64,000 nt of DNA from Desulfosarcina sp. BuS5 (GTDB taxonomy: Bacteria; Desulfobacterota; Desulfobacteria; Desulfobacterales; BuS5). Of the stretch, positions 16,986 through 25,116 are shown piece after piece. Numbering within the stretch: position 1 is the stretch's first letter; every line of letters starts with the position of its first letter. The position numbers were made by a program, and so were the translations under genes. Location: NCBI RefSeq assembly GCF_028752835.1, contig NZ_CP087952.1, forward strand, positions 3,222,501-3,286,500. The letters run 5' to 3'. The notes beneath the pieces are model-generated. The model made no database searches. It was given only the letters and a program-made list of their open reading frames with translations, and was not told the DNA's origin.

Positions 16986-19091
16986 ATGAAAAATCTTTTT
17001 GATATTGAACAGAGCCTGGTCTTTATAAGTAATTTTTCAAAATATCCTGAAGATCTGGCTTTAAGAGTTTACACCTCCCGTCTTTTGGGAAGCAATAGAA
17101 ATCTGGTTCTTCACGGAGGCGGAAACACTTCCGTGAAGACCATACTGCCTGATATAACCGGAGCGGACAGAAAAGTTATATTTGTAAAGGGAAGCGGCGC
17201 CGATCTGAAAACTGTTGCTCCCGAAGGATTTACAGGACTGAATCTGGAACCACTGCGCAAACTGTGTTCCCTGAAAAATCTCTCGGAAGATGATATGGAT
17301 AATCAATTGCGAATACACAGGATATTGGCAGATTCTCCCGATCCTTCTGTTGAAACCGTAGTGCATGCCTTTTTGCCGCATAAATATATAGACCATACCC
17401 ATGCCGACTCCATTCTTATTCTGACCAACAGTGTAAATGGACCTGCAATGCTGAAAGAGGCGCTGGGTTCTGGTATAGCTGTAATTCCATACATTATGTC
17501 AGGTTTTCCTTTGGCTAAATCTATTCTGGCTGCATATAAAAAAAATCCTGACATAGAAGCTGTGGTAGTAATGAACCATGGGATTTTTACTTTTAGCGAA
17601 GATGCCGAAACAGCCTACAATAGAATGATCGATTATGTAACCCGGGCGGAAGATTTTATTATGGAACGGGTGAGAGATAAACCCGTCATGAGCTTTCCCG
17701 AGCCTGTGCCGGTTCACAAAAATCCGGAAGCAGCCCTGGCCAGGCTTGCCCAGTCGATCAGGGGTGCTTGTACATATGGGGTTGATGGAGGAAAGAGGCG
17801 TTTTTTTGTTGAATTAAGAAATAATTCCCAAATGGTGGGAGCCTCCTGTTCAAAAGAGGCGGAAGCTTTATGCCTAACCGGAGTCTTGACGCCTGACCAT
17901 GTAATCCGCACAAAGAACAGAATGGTATATATTGACTCTGTTCCTGATAAGGATGACAATCTCAGGACTTATCTTGATAAGATAATCGGTTCTTATAAAG
18001 AGGATTACCATCATTATTTCATTACTCAGTCCGGGAAAAAAGATGCCAAGCGCAAAGAACTGGATCCTTTTCCACGGCTCATCCTGGTATCCGGTCTGGG
18101 ACTGATTGCATTAGGATACACAAAAACAGATGCAGTTATAGCAGCAGATATTGGTGAACAGACCATTAAGGCCAAATTGTACGCTAATATTATCGGAGAT
18201 TATTTGCCCATATCCGATTCTCATCTTTTTGATATGGAATACTGGCCATTACAATTGAAAAAAATAAAAAAACGATCAATAACTATTCTCGAAGGTCAGA
18301 CGGCCCTGGTAACAGGCGCCGGAGGCGCCATAGGTTTCGGCATAGCAAGGCAGTTACTCAAAGCCGGCGCGGCAGTTGTACTTTCCGATATTGATGAGCA
18401 AAGCCTTATTAAAGTTCGCTCCATCCTGTCGGAAGAATTTGATTATAACAGGATTGAAATTCAAATTTTTGATGTTACAAATTATCCGTCCGTTCAAGAC
18501 GCCTTTGTTGAAATCAGCCTGAAATTCGGAGGGATAGACATTCTTGTTCCAAATGCCGGGGTTGCACATGTCGCCACCATTGAGGATCTGGAACCGGACA
18601 GATTCGATAAGGTAATTGATGTAAATCTCAAAGGCACTTTTAATGTTATAAAAGCTGCGATTCCTGTTTTTAAAAGGCAGAATACCGGCGGCAATATAGT
18701 TGTTATAAGTTCAAAAAATGTATTTGACCCCGGAGCGGCATTCGGCGCTTACAGTGCATCCAAGGCCGGAGCTCATCAAATTTCCAAAATAGCTGCCATG
18801 GAACTTGCATCAATAGGTGTTAAAGTAAACATGATAAACCCTGATGCTGTTTTTGGAGATAATGATATTTCGTCAAAATTATGGGATCTTATAGGCCCGG
18901 ACAGGATGAAATCGAGGGGCCTGGATTCTGAAGGATTAAAAGAATACTACAGAAACAGGAATTTATTAAAACAATCGGTTACAGCGGAACATGTTGGAAA
19001 TGCGGTTGTCTTTTTTGCCGGCGACCAGACGCCCACAACCGGCGCATCCCTGCCGGTGGATGGGGGGATTGTGGCAGCATTTCCCAGATAG
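16986..19091 (+). CDS. Bifunctional class II aldolase/short-chain dehydrogenase (RhaD-like fusion)
   Basis: A 701-residue fusion. The N-terminal half is a class II aldolase/adducin domain with LVLHGGGNTSVK and the zinc-binding DHTHADSILILTN. The C-terminal half (about 435-700) is an SDR dehydrogenase with the Rossmann motif TGAGGAIGFGIA, NAGVAH and the catalytic YSASKAG. This architecture is known from rhamnulose-1-phosphate aldolase/lactaldehyde dehydrogenase enzymes and related sugar-phosphate proteins. It follows the LsrF-like gene. The TAG stop at 19089-19091 abuts a palindromic repeat. The sugar is not deducible; no other rhamnose genes are present. Confidence 0.82.
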   Translation: MKNLFDIEQSLVFISNFSKYPEDLALRVYTSRLLGSNRNLVLHGGGNTSVKTILPDITGADRKVIFVKGSGADLKTVAPEGFTGLNLEPLRKLCSLKNLSEDDMDNQLRIHRILADSPDPSVETVVHAFLPHKYIDHTHADSILILTNSVNGPAMLKEALGSGIAVIPYIMSGFPLAKSILAAYKKNPDIEAVVVMNHGIFTFSEDAETAYNRMIDYVTRAEDFIMERVRDKPVMSFPEPVPVHKNPEAALARLAQSIRGACTYGVDGGKRRFFVELRNNSQMVGASCSKEAEALCLTGVLTPDHVIRTKNRMVYIDSVPDKDDNLRTYLDKIIGSYKEDYHHYFITQSGKKDAKRKELDPFPRLILVSGLGLIALGYTKTDAVIAADIGEQTIKAKLYANIIGDYLPISDSHLFDMEYWPLQLKKIKKRSITILEGQTALVTGAGGAIGFGIARQLLKAGAAVVLSDIDEQSLIKVRSILSEEFDYNRIEIQIFDVTNYPSVQDAFVEISLKFGGIDILVPNAGVAHVATIEDLEPDRFDKVIDVNLKGTFNVIKAAIPVFKRQNTGGNIVVISSKNVFDPGAAFGAYSASKAGAHQISKIAAMELASIGVKVNMINPDAVFGDNDISSKLWDLIGPDRMKSRGLDSEGLKEYYRNRNLLKQSVTAEHVGNAVVFFAGDQTPTTGASLPVDGGIVAAFPR

Positions 19092-19184
19092 GAAGGGGTC
19101 GGGTCTTCATTCTTGACAGATTTATGATTTTTATACATCAAATGAACTTATTCATCTGTCAAGAATGAAGACCTGACCCCTTCC
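19091..19184. repeat. Long hairpin repeat between convergent genes, overlapping the coaX 3' end
   Basis: Two 30-base arms (19091-19120 and 19155-19184) differ at one position and enclose a 34-base loop. Each arm begins GGAAGGGGTC[A/G]GGTCTTC. The right arm contains the last nine codons and stop of coaX. The GGGGTCAGGTCTTCATTC-type sequence resembles RAYT-associated palindromes I recall from deltaproteobacteria. It could also act as a bidirectional transcription barrier. Confidence 0.85.
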
Positions 19185-19935
19185 CGATTAAACATAACCC
19201 CTCCAGGGTAAGATCCGGTTCAACCGTTTTAATAATTTCACAGACATCCAGCATTAATGTCGCCAGGCCTCCGGTAGCAATTACCATCGGGGTTTTATCC
19301 ATTTCTTCCCCTATCAACCTGACCATACCATCCACAAGACAGGCATATCCGTATATAATCCCTGATTCCATGCTGCTTACAGTATCAGTTCCTATAACCA
19401 CTTCAGGAGGATCCGAGAGCTCAAACCGCGGCAGTTGAGACGCATTTAAAAAAAGCGCTTCCGCAGCAGTCTTGATTCCCGGGCTGATAGCGCCCCCAAG
19501 ATATTCACCATTTCCGGAAACGGCATCAAAAGTCGTCGCTGTGCCGAAATCTATTACAATCAGATCTGTTCCGTATTTATTAAATGCGGCCACGGCGTTC
19601 ACAATTCTGTCCGCGCCTATTGCAGCCGGCTCCCTGTAAAGAACTGTAAGATTTGGGGCTGAGCTTGCATCAACCCATAAAGGAGAACAGGCAAAACATT
19701 TATAACAAAAAGAATCGATGGTTATACCTATGGAAGGCACAACTGATGAAACAACGACTTCTTTAATATCAGCAAAGCTTATCCCGCTTTTTTCAAAAAA
19801 AACGGCCATCCGTGTTTGAAATTCATCTTCAGTGGAATCTTTTTCAGTTCTGAACCGCCATTTTACTTTCAGTTTGTCACCCTCAAAGATACCTGCTACA
19901 ATATTTGTATTTCCCACATCTATAGCAAGCAGCAT
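19159..19935 (-). CDS. coaX: Type III pantothenate kinase
   Basis: A 258-residue ASKHA-fold kinase that phosphorylates pantothenate, the first step of CoA synthesis. Seen: LLAIDVGNTNIVAGIF (phosphate loop), EPAAIGADRIVNAVAAFN, LIVIDFGTATTFDAV, GGAISPGIKTAAEAL and VIATGGLA. The ATG at 19935 starts the protein at the usual place. The last residues, IGKGSGLHS and the stop, lie inside the palindromic repeat rather than in the family's normal C-terminus, so the native end was probably replaced by the insertion. Confidence 0.93.
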   Translation of the reverse strand: MLLAIDVGNTNIVAGIFEGDKLKVKWRFRTEKDSTEDEFQTRMAVFFEKSGISFADIKEVVVSSVVPSIGITIDSFCYKCFACSPLWVDASSAPNLTVLYREPAAIGADRIVNAVAAFNKYGTDLIVIDFGTATTFDAVSGNGEYLGGAISPGIKTAAEALFLNASQLPRFELSDPPEVVIGTDTVSSMESGIIYGYACLVDGMVRLIGEEMDKTPMVIATGGLATLMLDVCEIIKTVEPDLTLEGLCLIGKGSGLHS

Positions 19936-19960
19936 AAATCAATAGTCCTTAGGCAATGTA

Positions 19961-20125
19961 ATGGAACAACTTAAAAAATTAATACGACCCCATAAACTTA
20001 AAATATATATTAGCTGCCCCAAAAAAGGCAACCCAAGAAAGCATGTAGATGTATGCCGAAAATGCAAACAAAAAAATAAATGTGTATCATATCAGAATTA
20101 TCTGCAACCAGGCCTGTTTAAATAA
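19961..20125 (+). CDS. 54-residue Cys-containing small protein
   Basis: The frame MEQLKKLIRPHKLKIYISCP continues to KKGNPRKHVDVCRKC and KQKNKCVSYQNYLQPGLFK. Four Cys and one His suggest metal binding. It is divergent from coaX with only a weak AGG before the ATG. The regular codon pattern and the conserved-looking spacing support a real small gene. The 160-base MITE-like repeat starts seven bases after its stop. Function unknown. Confidence 0.55.
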   Translation: MEQLKKLIRPHKLKIYISCPKKGNPRKHVDVCRKCKQKNKCVSYQNYLQPGLFK

Positions 20126-20131
20126 GAACTA

Positions 20132-20291
20132 AGGGAACTTACAAAAAATAATCTACGCATCCTGCTTGCCTTTTTGTCCGTCTTCTACGTTGCGGTAACA
20201 GTTGTATAGTTCACTATGCAACTGTTACCACGCCTTGAAGACGAACAAAAATTCTGCACGATATACGTAGATTATTTCCTTCCAGTTCCCT
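20132..20291. repeat. 160-base MITE-like element, copy 1
   Basis: The ends AGGGAACT...AGTTCCCT are inverted repeats extending about 26 bases with mismatches (both arms reach AATAATCTACG). The centre is a second palindrome with arms GTAACAGTTG and CAACTGTTAC. A copy of identical length with about a dozen differences is at 31332-31491. It carries no ORF. It ends six bases from the heptosyltransferase stop codon and may act as its terminator. Confidence 0.88.
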
Positions 20292-20297
20292 AAAAAA

Positions 20298-21356
20298 TCA
20301 TGCTGATTTTTCAATTTCAAGAACAGCAGAGACTGCAGACAGGACCTGATCCACGGATATGTTTCGCATGCAGTCTACAGAATTGCATTTACGCTTAAAA
20401 CATGGGCTGCATTCCAATTCTGCCCGCACGACCTGATGCATGGAACCAAATGGGCCTGTGCGCCATGGCGCGGTCGGTCCGAAAATAGCAACTACAGGTG
20501 TTCCGGTTGCAGCAGCTACATGCATCGGGCCAGTATCTGTTGAAATAACCAGGTCAGCCTGCTCAAAGACTGCGGCCAGCATTTTTAATGTGGTTTTTCC
20601 GGCCAGGTTAGCAGCTTTTGTTTGCATGTGGGAAATTATATCTTCAATAACAGGTAGATCATCCCTGCTTCCTGTAAATATTATTTCCGCCCCATAATCA
20701 TTGACCAGACTGTCGCCTAATTCTGCAAATTTTTTATTATCCCATAATTTTGTTTCCCATTTGGCCACCGGGTTAACAGATACTACAGGTTTTGATCCGC
20801 TAAGACCGGTTGTTTTTAAAAGATCAGCTGTTTTTTCTATATCCTCCTTAAACACCGGCAGATCATATTGAATCTTTTGAGATTTAATCCCCAGGGAGTC
20901 AAGCAGCATTAAACTCCTTAAGATAGCATGGTTATTCATATCGACCGGCGGGATCCGTTCATTCAGGAATGTGTAGCTATGCTCCATATGTTCCATGCCT
21001 TTTCCATATCCTGCTTTGCGTTTGCCTTTTGCCAGGGCAACCAGAATCCCGCTTTTCATAAGAGTCTGAAAATCGATTATCAAATCATATTTTGTATCAC
21101 GCAGCTCTTTAACAAAATTTAACAATTCATGAAAATTTTCTAAAACCGATGCGCTAAAAAGCCCTTTAATCCATTTTTTCCGTTTGGAAACAATAACCCG
21201 GTCAAGCGCCCGATGGCCCTTGACAAAATCCGATGCGGCTTCTTCTACCAACCATGTAATTTTAGCCGCAGGATATCTTTTTCGTAATGCGTTTAAAGAA
21301 GGAAGAGTGTGAATCACATCTCCGATGGCGCTTAATTTAACAATAAGTATATTAAT
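20298..21356 (-). CDS. Lipopolysaccharide heptosyltransferase (GT9), apparent AUU start
   Basis: A GT9 enzyme that adds heptose to the LPS inner core. Conserved blocks are PVVSVNPVAKWETKLWDN, LVISTDTGPMHVAAATGTPV, AIFGPTAPWRTGP and a Cys-rich CSPCFKRKCNSVDCM region typical of the family. The frame's first ATG/GTG/TTG codon (GTG at 21317) falls inside the conserved N-terminal motif. Thirteen upstream codons give NILIVKLSAIGD, the textbook start of the family, preceded by an ATT codon at 21356-21354 and AAGGA eight bases before it. No ATG, GTG or TTG exists before the upstream stop, so an AUU start (352 residues) is the best model. Heptosyltransferase I versus II is not resolved. Confidence 0.85.
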   Translation of the reverse strand: MNILIVKLSAIGDVIHTLPSLNALRKRYPAAKITWLVEEAASDFVKGHRALDRVIVSKRKKWIKGLFSASVLENFHELLNFVKELRDTKYDLIIDFQTLMKSGILVALAKGKRKAGYGKGMEHMEHSYTFLNERIPPVDMNNHAILRSLMLLDSLGIKSQKIQYDLPVFKEDIEKTADLLKTTGLSGSKPVVSVNPVAKWETKLWDNKKFAELGDSLVNDYGAEIIFTGSRDDLPVIEDIISHMQTKAANLAGKTTLKMLAAVFEQADLVISTDTGPMHVAAATGTPVVAIFGPTAPWRTGPFGSMHQVVRAELECSPCFKRKCNSVDCMRNISVDQVLSAVSAVLEIEKSA

Positions 21357-21504
21357 TTTCTTAATCCTTGGAAATTACTTTACGAATGATTATAAAGAAA
21401 TATTTACTATGTAAATTTTGTTCCAGGCAAGGGTTAACTGTCAACGGTTCCTTTAATAGGTTGCCGATTAACCTGTTGTCAATATATTGTTTTTATCAAA
21501 TACT

Positions 21505-22410
21505 ATGCCCAAGCTTAAAAAACACCTGAAATTGCGGGCTGATATAATCAGATCCGCGCGCAGTTTTTTTTATAACAAAGGCTATCTGGAGGTAGAGACC
21601 CCGTTAAGGATACCTGCGCCTGCGCCGGAAACATTTATAGATGCCGTTGAAACAGGCGATTTTTTTCTGCAGGCCTCACCTGAATTATGCATGAAGCGGC
21701 TGCTATCTTCCGGGTATAAGCGTATATTTCAAATATGCCGATGTTTCCGGCAAGCTGAACGAGGCGAAAAACATCTGCCTGAATTCACCATGCTCGAATG
21801 GTATACAGCTAACAGCAATTACCTGGATATGATGGAGCAGTGTGAAGATTTAATAAGAAAAATCACCCGGAATACCGGATTTGGAGGGCAGATTAAATAT
21901 CAAGGTAAAAAAATTTCTTTAGCGCACCCATGGGATCGTATGAGTGTAGCCCAGGCCTTTGAAAAATTTTCTTCAGTGTCGATGCAGACGGCACTTGAAC
22001 AAGACAGGCTTGATGAAATCATTGGGCTGGAAATAGAACCAAACCTTGGCCTCGAAAAGCCCCTTTTTCTTTATGATTATCCCGCGTCCTCCGGCGCCCT
22101 CGCAAAGCTGAAACCTGATAATAGCAATTTCGCAGAACGTTTTGAGCTCTATATAAGTGGAATCGAATTATGCAATGCTTTCAGCGAACTCACCGATCCT
22201 GACGAGCAGAGAGAAAGATTTGAACATGAAATAAGAGTGCGCCGCTTATCAGGAAAAAAAGAATACCCCATGCCTGGTAAATTTCTCGATGCCTTGCATT
22301 TCATGCCTGAAGCTTCCGGTAATGCCCTTGGGGTAGACAGACTTGTAATGCTGTTTGCCGACACGGCTGAAATCGATGATGTTGTGGCTTTTACGCCTGA
22401 AGATTTATAG
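21505..22410 (+). CDS. epmA: EF-P lysyl-lysine ligase EpmA-like (GenX/PoxA)
   Basis: A 301-residue class II aminoacyl-tRNA synthetase catalytic domain without the anticodon-binding domain, as in EpmA, which attaches beta-lysine to elongation factor P. Motif 2 is FRQAERGEKHLPEFTMLEWY and motif 3 is ALGVDRLVMLF; FLQASPELCMKRLL and EVETPLRIPAPAPE also match the family. The ATG at 21505 was preferred to a TTG at 21487. efp and epmB are not adjacent. Symbol assigned by similarity to GenX-type proteins. Confidence 0.88.
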   Translation: MPKLKKHLKLRADIIRSARSFFYNKGYLEVETPLRIPAPAPETFIDAVETGDFFLQASPELCMKRLLSSGYKRIFQICRCFRQAERGEKHLPEFTMLEWYTANSNYLDMMEQCEDLIRKITRNTGFGGQIKYQGKKISLAHPWDRMSVAQAFEKFSSVSMQTALEQDRLDEIIGLEIEPNLGLEKPLFLYDYPASSGALAKLKPDNSNFAERFELYISGIELCNAFSELTDPDEQRERFEHEIRVRRLSGKKEYPMPGKFLDALHFMPEASGNALGVDRLVMLFADTAEIDDVVAFTPEDL

Positions 22411-22467
22411 ACTCTCCCTAAACAGGTCTTGCTGTTGTCTTACTGACAAAACCGGAGAATATAGATT

Positions 22468-22653
22468 CTATGTGAACAAATCTATATTTTGACCCAAAAA
22501 AGGATCATCCGATTTTGTATTTTCAACCTCTCGACCATGGTTGCCAATTCCTAACGCTTGTTCTTCTTTTTGATTTAAAGACTTATCCAAAACGCTTGGT
22601 CCGACATCTCGTATGACGTTAGACTGTGCCACACTTACAGTATTTATCTCCAT
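22468..22653 (-). CDS. Small hypothetical protein (61 aa)
   Basis: A 61-residue, polar, mildly acidic protein starting MEINTVSVAQSNVIRDVGPS and ending PFLGQNIDLFT. I recognise no family. Support comes from an excellent AAAAGGAGA site eight bases before the ATG. No membrane segment or signal peptide. It is a single gene, convergent with epmA. Confidence 0.55.
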   Translation of the reverse strand: MEINTVSVAQSNVIRDVGPSVLDKSLNQKEEQALGIGNHGREVENTKSDDPFLGQNIDLFT

Positions 22654-22971
22654 AATATTCTCCTTTTATGTTCAGGGAGAGAATATGTATTCTTTATCGG
22701 CATAAAACAAAAAAACTTTAACGAATAATGAATATCCGGGCAATAAGGAGAACATGGAGCTTATGGCAAAAAAATTTAAAAAAACAGCCTTAGGAACGTG
22801 GACGAAATAACTCATCGTTTTCGCATCCCTGCTTCAGGCCATCTTCAGCCGATCCTCAATCACAAAATCCTCGACGTAGCCCTGCTATGCCTGCGGTTTT
22901 GTTCAATCTGATCGACTAAACCTGACCTAAATCAGGGCGCTAATTCCAATGATTTATTTATTTCCAGCCCC
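22654..22971. other. Intergenic region with a tiny ORF and GC-rich repeat-like sequence
   Basis: An 18-codon frame at 22754-22810 (MELMAKKFKKTALGTWTK) has a good AAGGAG site but is too short to support. From about 22789 to 22945 the composition changes to a mixed, structured sequence resembling a dispersed repeat, although no second copy is in this window. Confidence 0.35.
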
Positions 22972-23520
22972 TTAACAAGAAGCCGGTTTACATACTACTT
23001 CCCTTATCTTTAGATCAAAAAAAGACGACTGATGGGCCGGTTTTAAAATCAGGGCTGTATCTGCGCCCTTTACCGATCCGCCTATAGATACTATATCGTT
23101 TCCGGAAAGCGCCCCCGAGTCTGCCGCCATTACTGATATCTCCACCGCTACTTTGGTGCCCTGGCCGAACAGCTTCAAGGTATCTGCGACAAGAAGCACA
23201 GGAAGTGAGCCGGAATATTTTTTTGCTATTGATTTTTCCACGCCTGACAGTGCATGGGAAGCGGAAAGAACATTAACACCTTTTCCCTCCAAATCCTTTT
23301 TAACATTATCCGCCATTACACTTTTAAAAGGTTCCTTAGCACCACAGTGAATAGTCACAGAGGTAATTCTGAAACCGGAAAATACTTCCAAAGCCTTGTA
23401 AGCGGTATCTCCTGTTGTAGAAGCAATGACCAATTCATCTATACCAAGTTCTTTTGCTCTTTCACAGGCGAGTTTAAGCGTCTGTTCAGTATTTACTGCT
23501 CCCTTTTGATTGAAATACAT
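22972..23520 (-). CDS. Pyruvate-kinase C-terminal-domain-like protein, tandem copy B
   Basis: A 182-residue stand-alone PK_C-like alpha/beta domain, without the catalytic barrel of pyruvate kinase. Such proteins are common in bacteria and archaea, and their function is unknown. It opens MYFNQKGAVNTEQTLKLACE and contains DELVIASTTGDTAYKALEVF and KVAVEISVMAADSGAL. I start it at the ATG at 23520, matching copy A, rather than the upstream start at 23559. It is the last gene of the minus-strand run, 32 bases after copy A, to which it is nearly identical. Confidence 0.85.
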   Translation of the reverse strand: MYFNQKGAVNTEQTLKLACERAKELGIDELVIASTTGDTAYKALEVFSGFRITSVTIHCGAKEPFKSVMADNVKKDLEGKGVNVLSASHALSGVEKSIAKKYSGSLPVLLVADTLKLFGQGTKVAVEISVMAADSGALSGNDIVSIGGSVKGADTALILKPAHQSSFFDLKIREVVCKPASC

Positions 23521-23552
23521 AAACGGCCTCCTTTCCGTTATTGGTATCCGGT

Positions 23553-24101
23553 TCAACAAGAACTCGGTTTACATACTACTTCCCTTATCTTTAGATCAAA
23601 AAAAGACGACTGATGGGCCGGTTTTAAAATCAAGGCTGTATCCGAGCCCTTTGCCGATCCGCCTATGGATACTATATCGTTTCCGGAAAGCACACCCGAA
23701 TCTGCCGCCATTACTGATATCTCCACCGCTACTTTGGTGCCCTGGCCGAACAGCTTCAAGGTATCTGCGATAAGAAGCACAGGAAGTGATCCGGAATATT
23801 TTTTTGCTATTGATCTTTCCACGCCCGACAGCGCATGGGTTGCGGAAATAACCTTAACACCTTTTTCCTCCAAATCCTTTCTAACATTATCCGCCATCAC
23901 GCTCTTAAAAGGTTCTTTAAAACCGCAGTGATAAGTTACAGAGGTAATCTTGAAACCTGAAAAGACTTCCACAGCCTTGTAAGCGGTATCTCCTGTTGTA
24001 GAAGCGATGACAAGTTCATTTATGCCAAGTTCTTTTGCTCTTTCACAGGCAAGTTTAAGCGTCTGTTCCGTATTTACATCTCCCTTTTGATTAAAATACA
24101 T
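23553..24101 (-). CDS. Pyruvate-kinase C-terminal-domain-like protein, tandem copy A
   Basis: A 182-residue paralogue of the next gene downstream, colinear without gaps and differing at only a small fraction of positions. Notable differences include SVTYHCGFKEP against SVTIHCGAKEP. The last two Cys (VCKPSSC) are present in both as VCKP[SA]SC. The pair arose by a recent roughly 580-base tandem duplication including the ribosome-binding site. It follows the 329-residue protein by 21 bases and is probably the sixth gene of the operon. Confidence 0.85.
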   Translation of the reverse strand: MYFNQKGDVNTEQTLKLACERAKELGINELVIASTTGDTAYKAVEVFSGFKITSVTYHCGFKEPFKSVMADNVRKDLEEKGVKVISATHALSGVERSIAKKYSGSLPVLLIADTLKLFGQGTKVAVEISVMAADSGVLSGNDIVSIGGSAKGSDTALILKPAHQSSFFDLKIREVVCKPSSC

Positions 24102-24122
24102 AAATAGCCTCCTTTATTTAAT

Positions 24123-25112
24123 TTATGATCTATTTTGAGATCTTTGAAAGAGCCCCAATATGGTATTCCTCACCTTTTTTCTTTCTTCGACCAGGTCTAT
24201 TCCGGAAATGTCAATATCAGCGCAGCCGGCAAAAAACTCATGGGGCGTTTTATCAGGTATTATATAAAAGGTTAGTCTGTTGGATGTTTCTATTTCCGGA
24301 TTATCGGTATCTTGCAGGCTCCTGGTTTTCATATGGGGGATAGTTGTTGACGGATCCCACACATTTCTCGCCATATCATCAATTTTGTCTAAAAAACCGT
24401 CGGCTTCCGGTTCATAAGCATTAATTGTTAATATCTCCCCGGCGGCGCCGGCCTTATCCGTTAAATATTCGATTGCCTGCCTGCTGGTGGTAATAAACAG
24501 AGGCACGCATTCCTGCTCATGCATGAAAAGCCTGGACCACGCGGCAATTCTCTGCTCTATCATAAAATTGCCGGAACTATCCGGGGAAAATTCCTTTGGT
24601 TTGTTGTGATCCGCACTATTCTTGTCGGTTCCCATTAGATCGTTTATAAGTTTCTGTTCCAGTTCTTCACACAAAAGTAATTCCTGTCTCATTTCATTAT
24701 TCTGTTGGTCAAATTCCTGGGCCAAATGAAGAAAGACTCTTGCATTCAAGAGATGGTCTTCTTTCATTTCAGCGGGATTTGACATCCCTTGTTTTATATC
24801 TGCCTTTATTTGATTTATTGAGTTCTCATCAAAAAAAGGTATAGTATTACCGGTGAACTTTATTGTATCCATTTCACCACTATTGTGAATATCCCCCCAA
24901 GCCTTGAAGTCCTGTATAATGCGTTTGATCAAATCTTCATCGCCGGACACAGGAGTGCGTATACTTATTAAATCAATAGATTCGGCATCATTCATAATGG
25001 CCGGATCATTAAGCTTGGATGGATGGTAAACGATAATTTGCCGGAACCATGAATTCAATGCTTCAGCAACAGTGTTATTAATATGTGTATATGGAAAAAA
25101 TATCGCTTTCAT
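24123..25112 (-). CDS. Conserved hypothetical protein (329 aa)
   Basis: A soluble, acidic, mostly helical protein opening MKAIFFPYTHINNTVAEALN. Residues about 110-175 look like a coiled-coil/amphipathic helix region (HLAQEFDQQNNEMRQELLLC, then EELEQKLINDLMG). I recognise no catalytic motif. It starts four bases after tmk and is followed after 21 bases by the PK_C-like pair, so it is co-expressed with nucleotide-metabolism genes. Similar proteins seem restricted to deltaproteobacteria, by recollection only. Confidence 0.7.
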   Translation of the reverse strand: MKAIFFPYTHINNTVAEALNSWFRQIIVYHPSKLNDPAIMNDAESIDLISIRTPVSGDEDLIKRIIQDFKAWGDIHNSGEMDTIKFTGNTIPFFDENSINQIKADIKQGMSNPAEMKEDHLLNARVFLHLAQEFDQQNNEMRQELLLCEELEQKLINDLMGTDKNSADHNKPKEFSPDSSGNFMIEQRIAAWSRLFMHEQECVPLFITTSRQAIEYLTDKAGAAGEILTINAYEPEADGFLDKIDDMARNVWDPSTTIPHMKTRSLQDTDNPEIETSNRLTFYIIPDKTPHEFFAGCADIDISGIDLVEERKKVRNTILGLFQRSQNRS

Positions 25113-25116
25113 AAAT

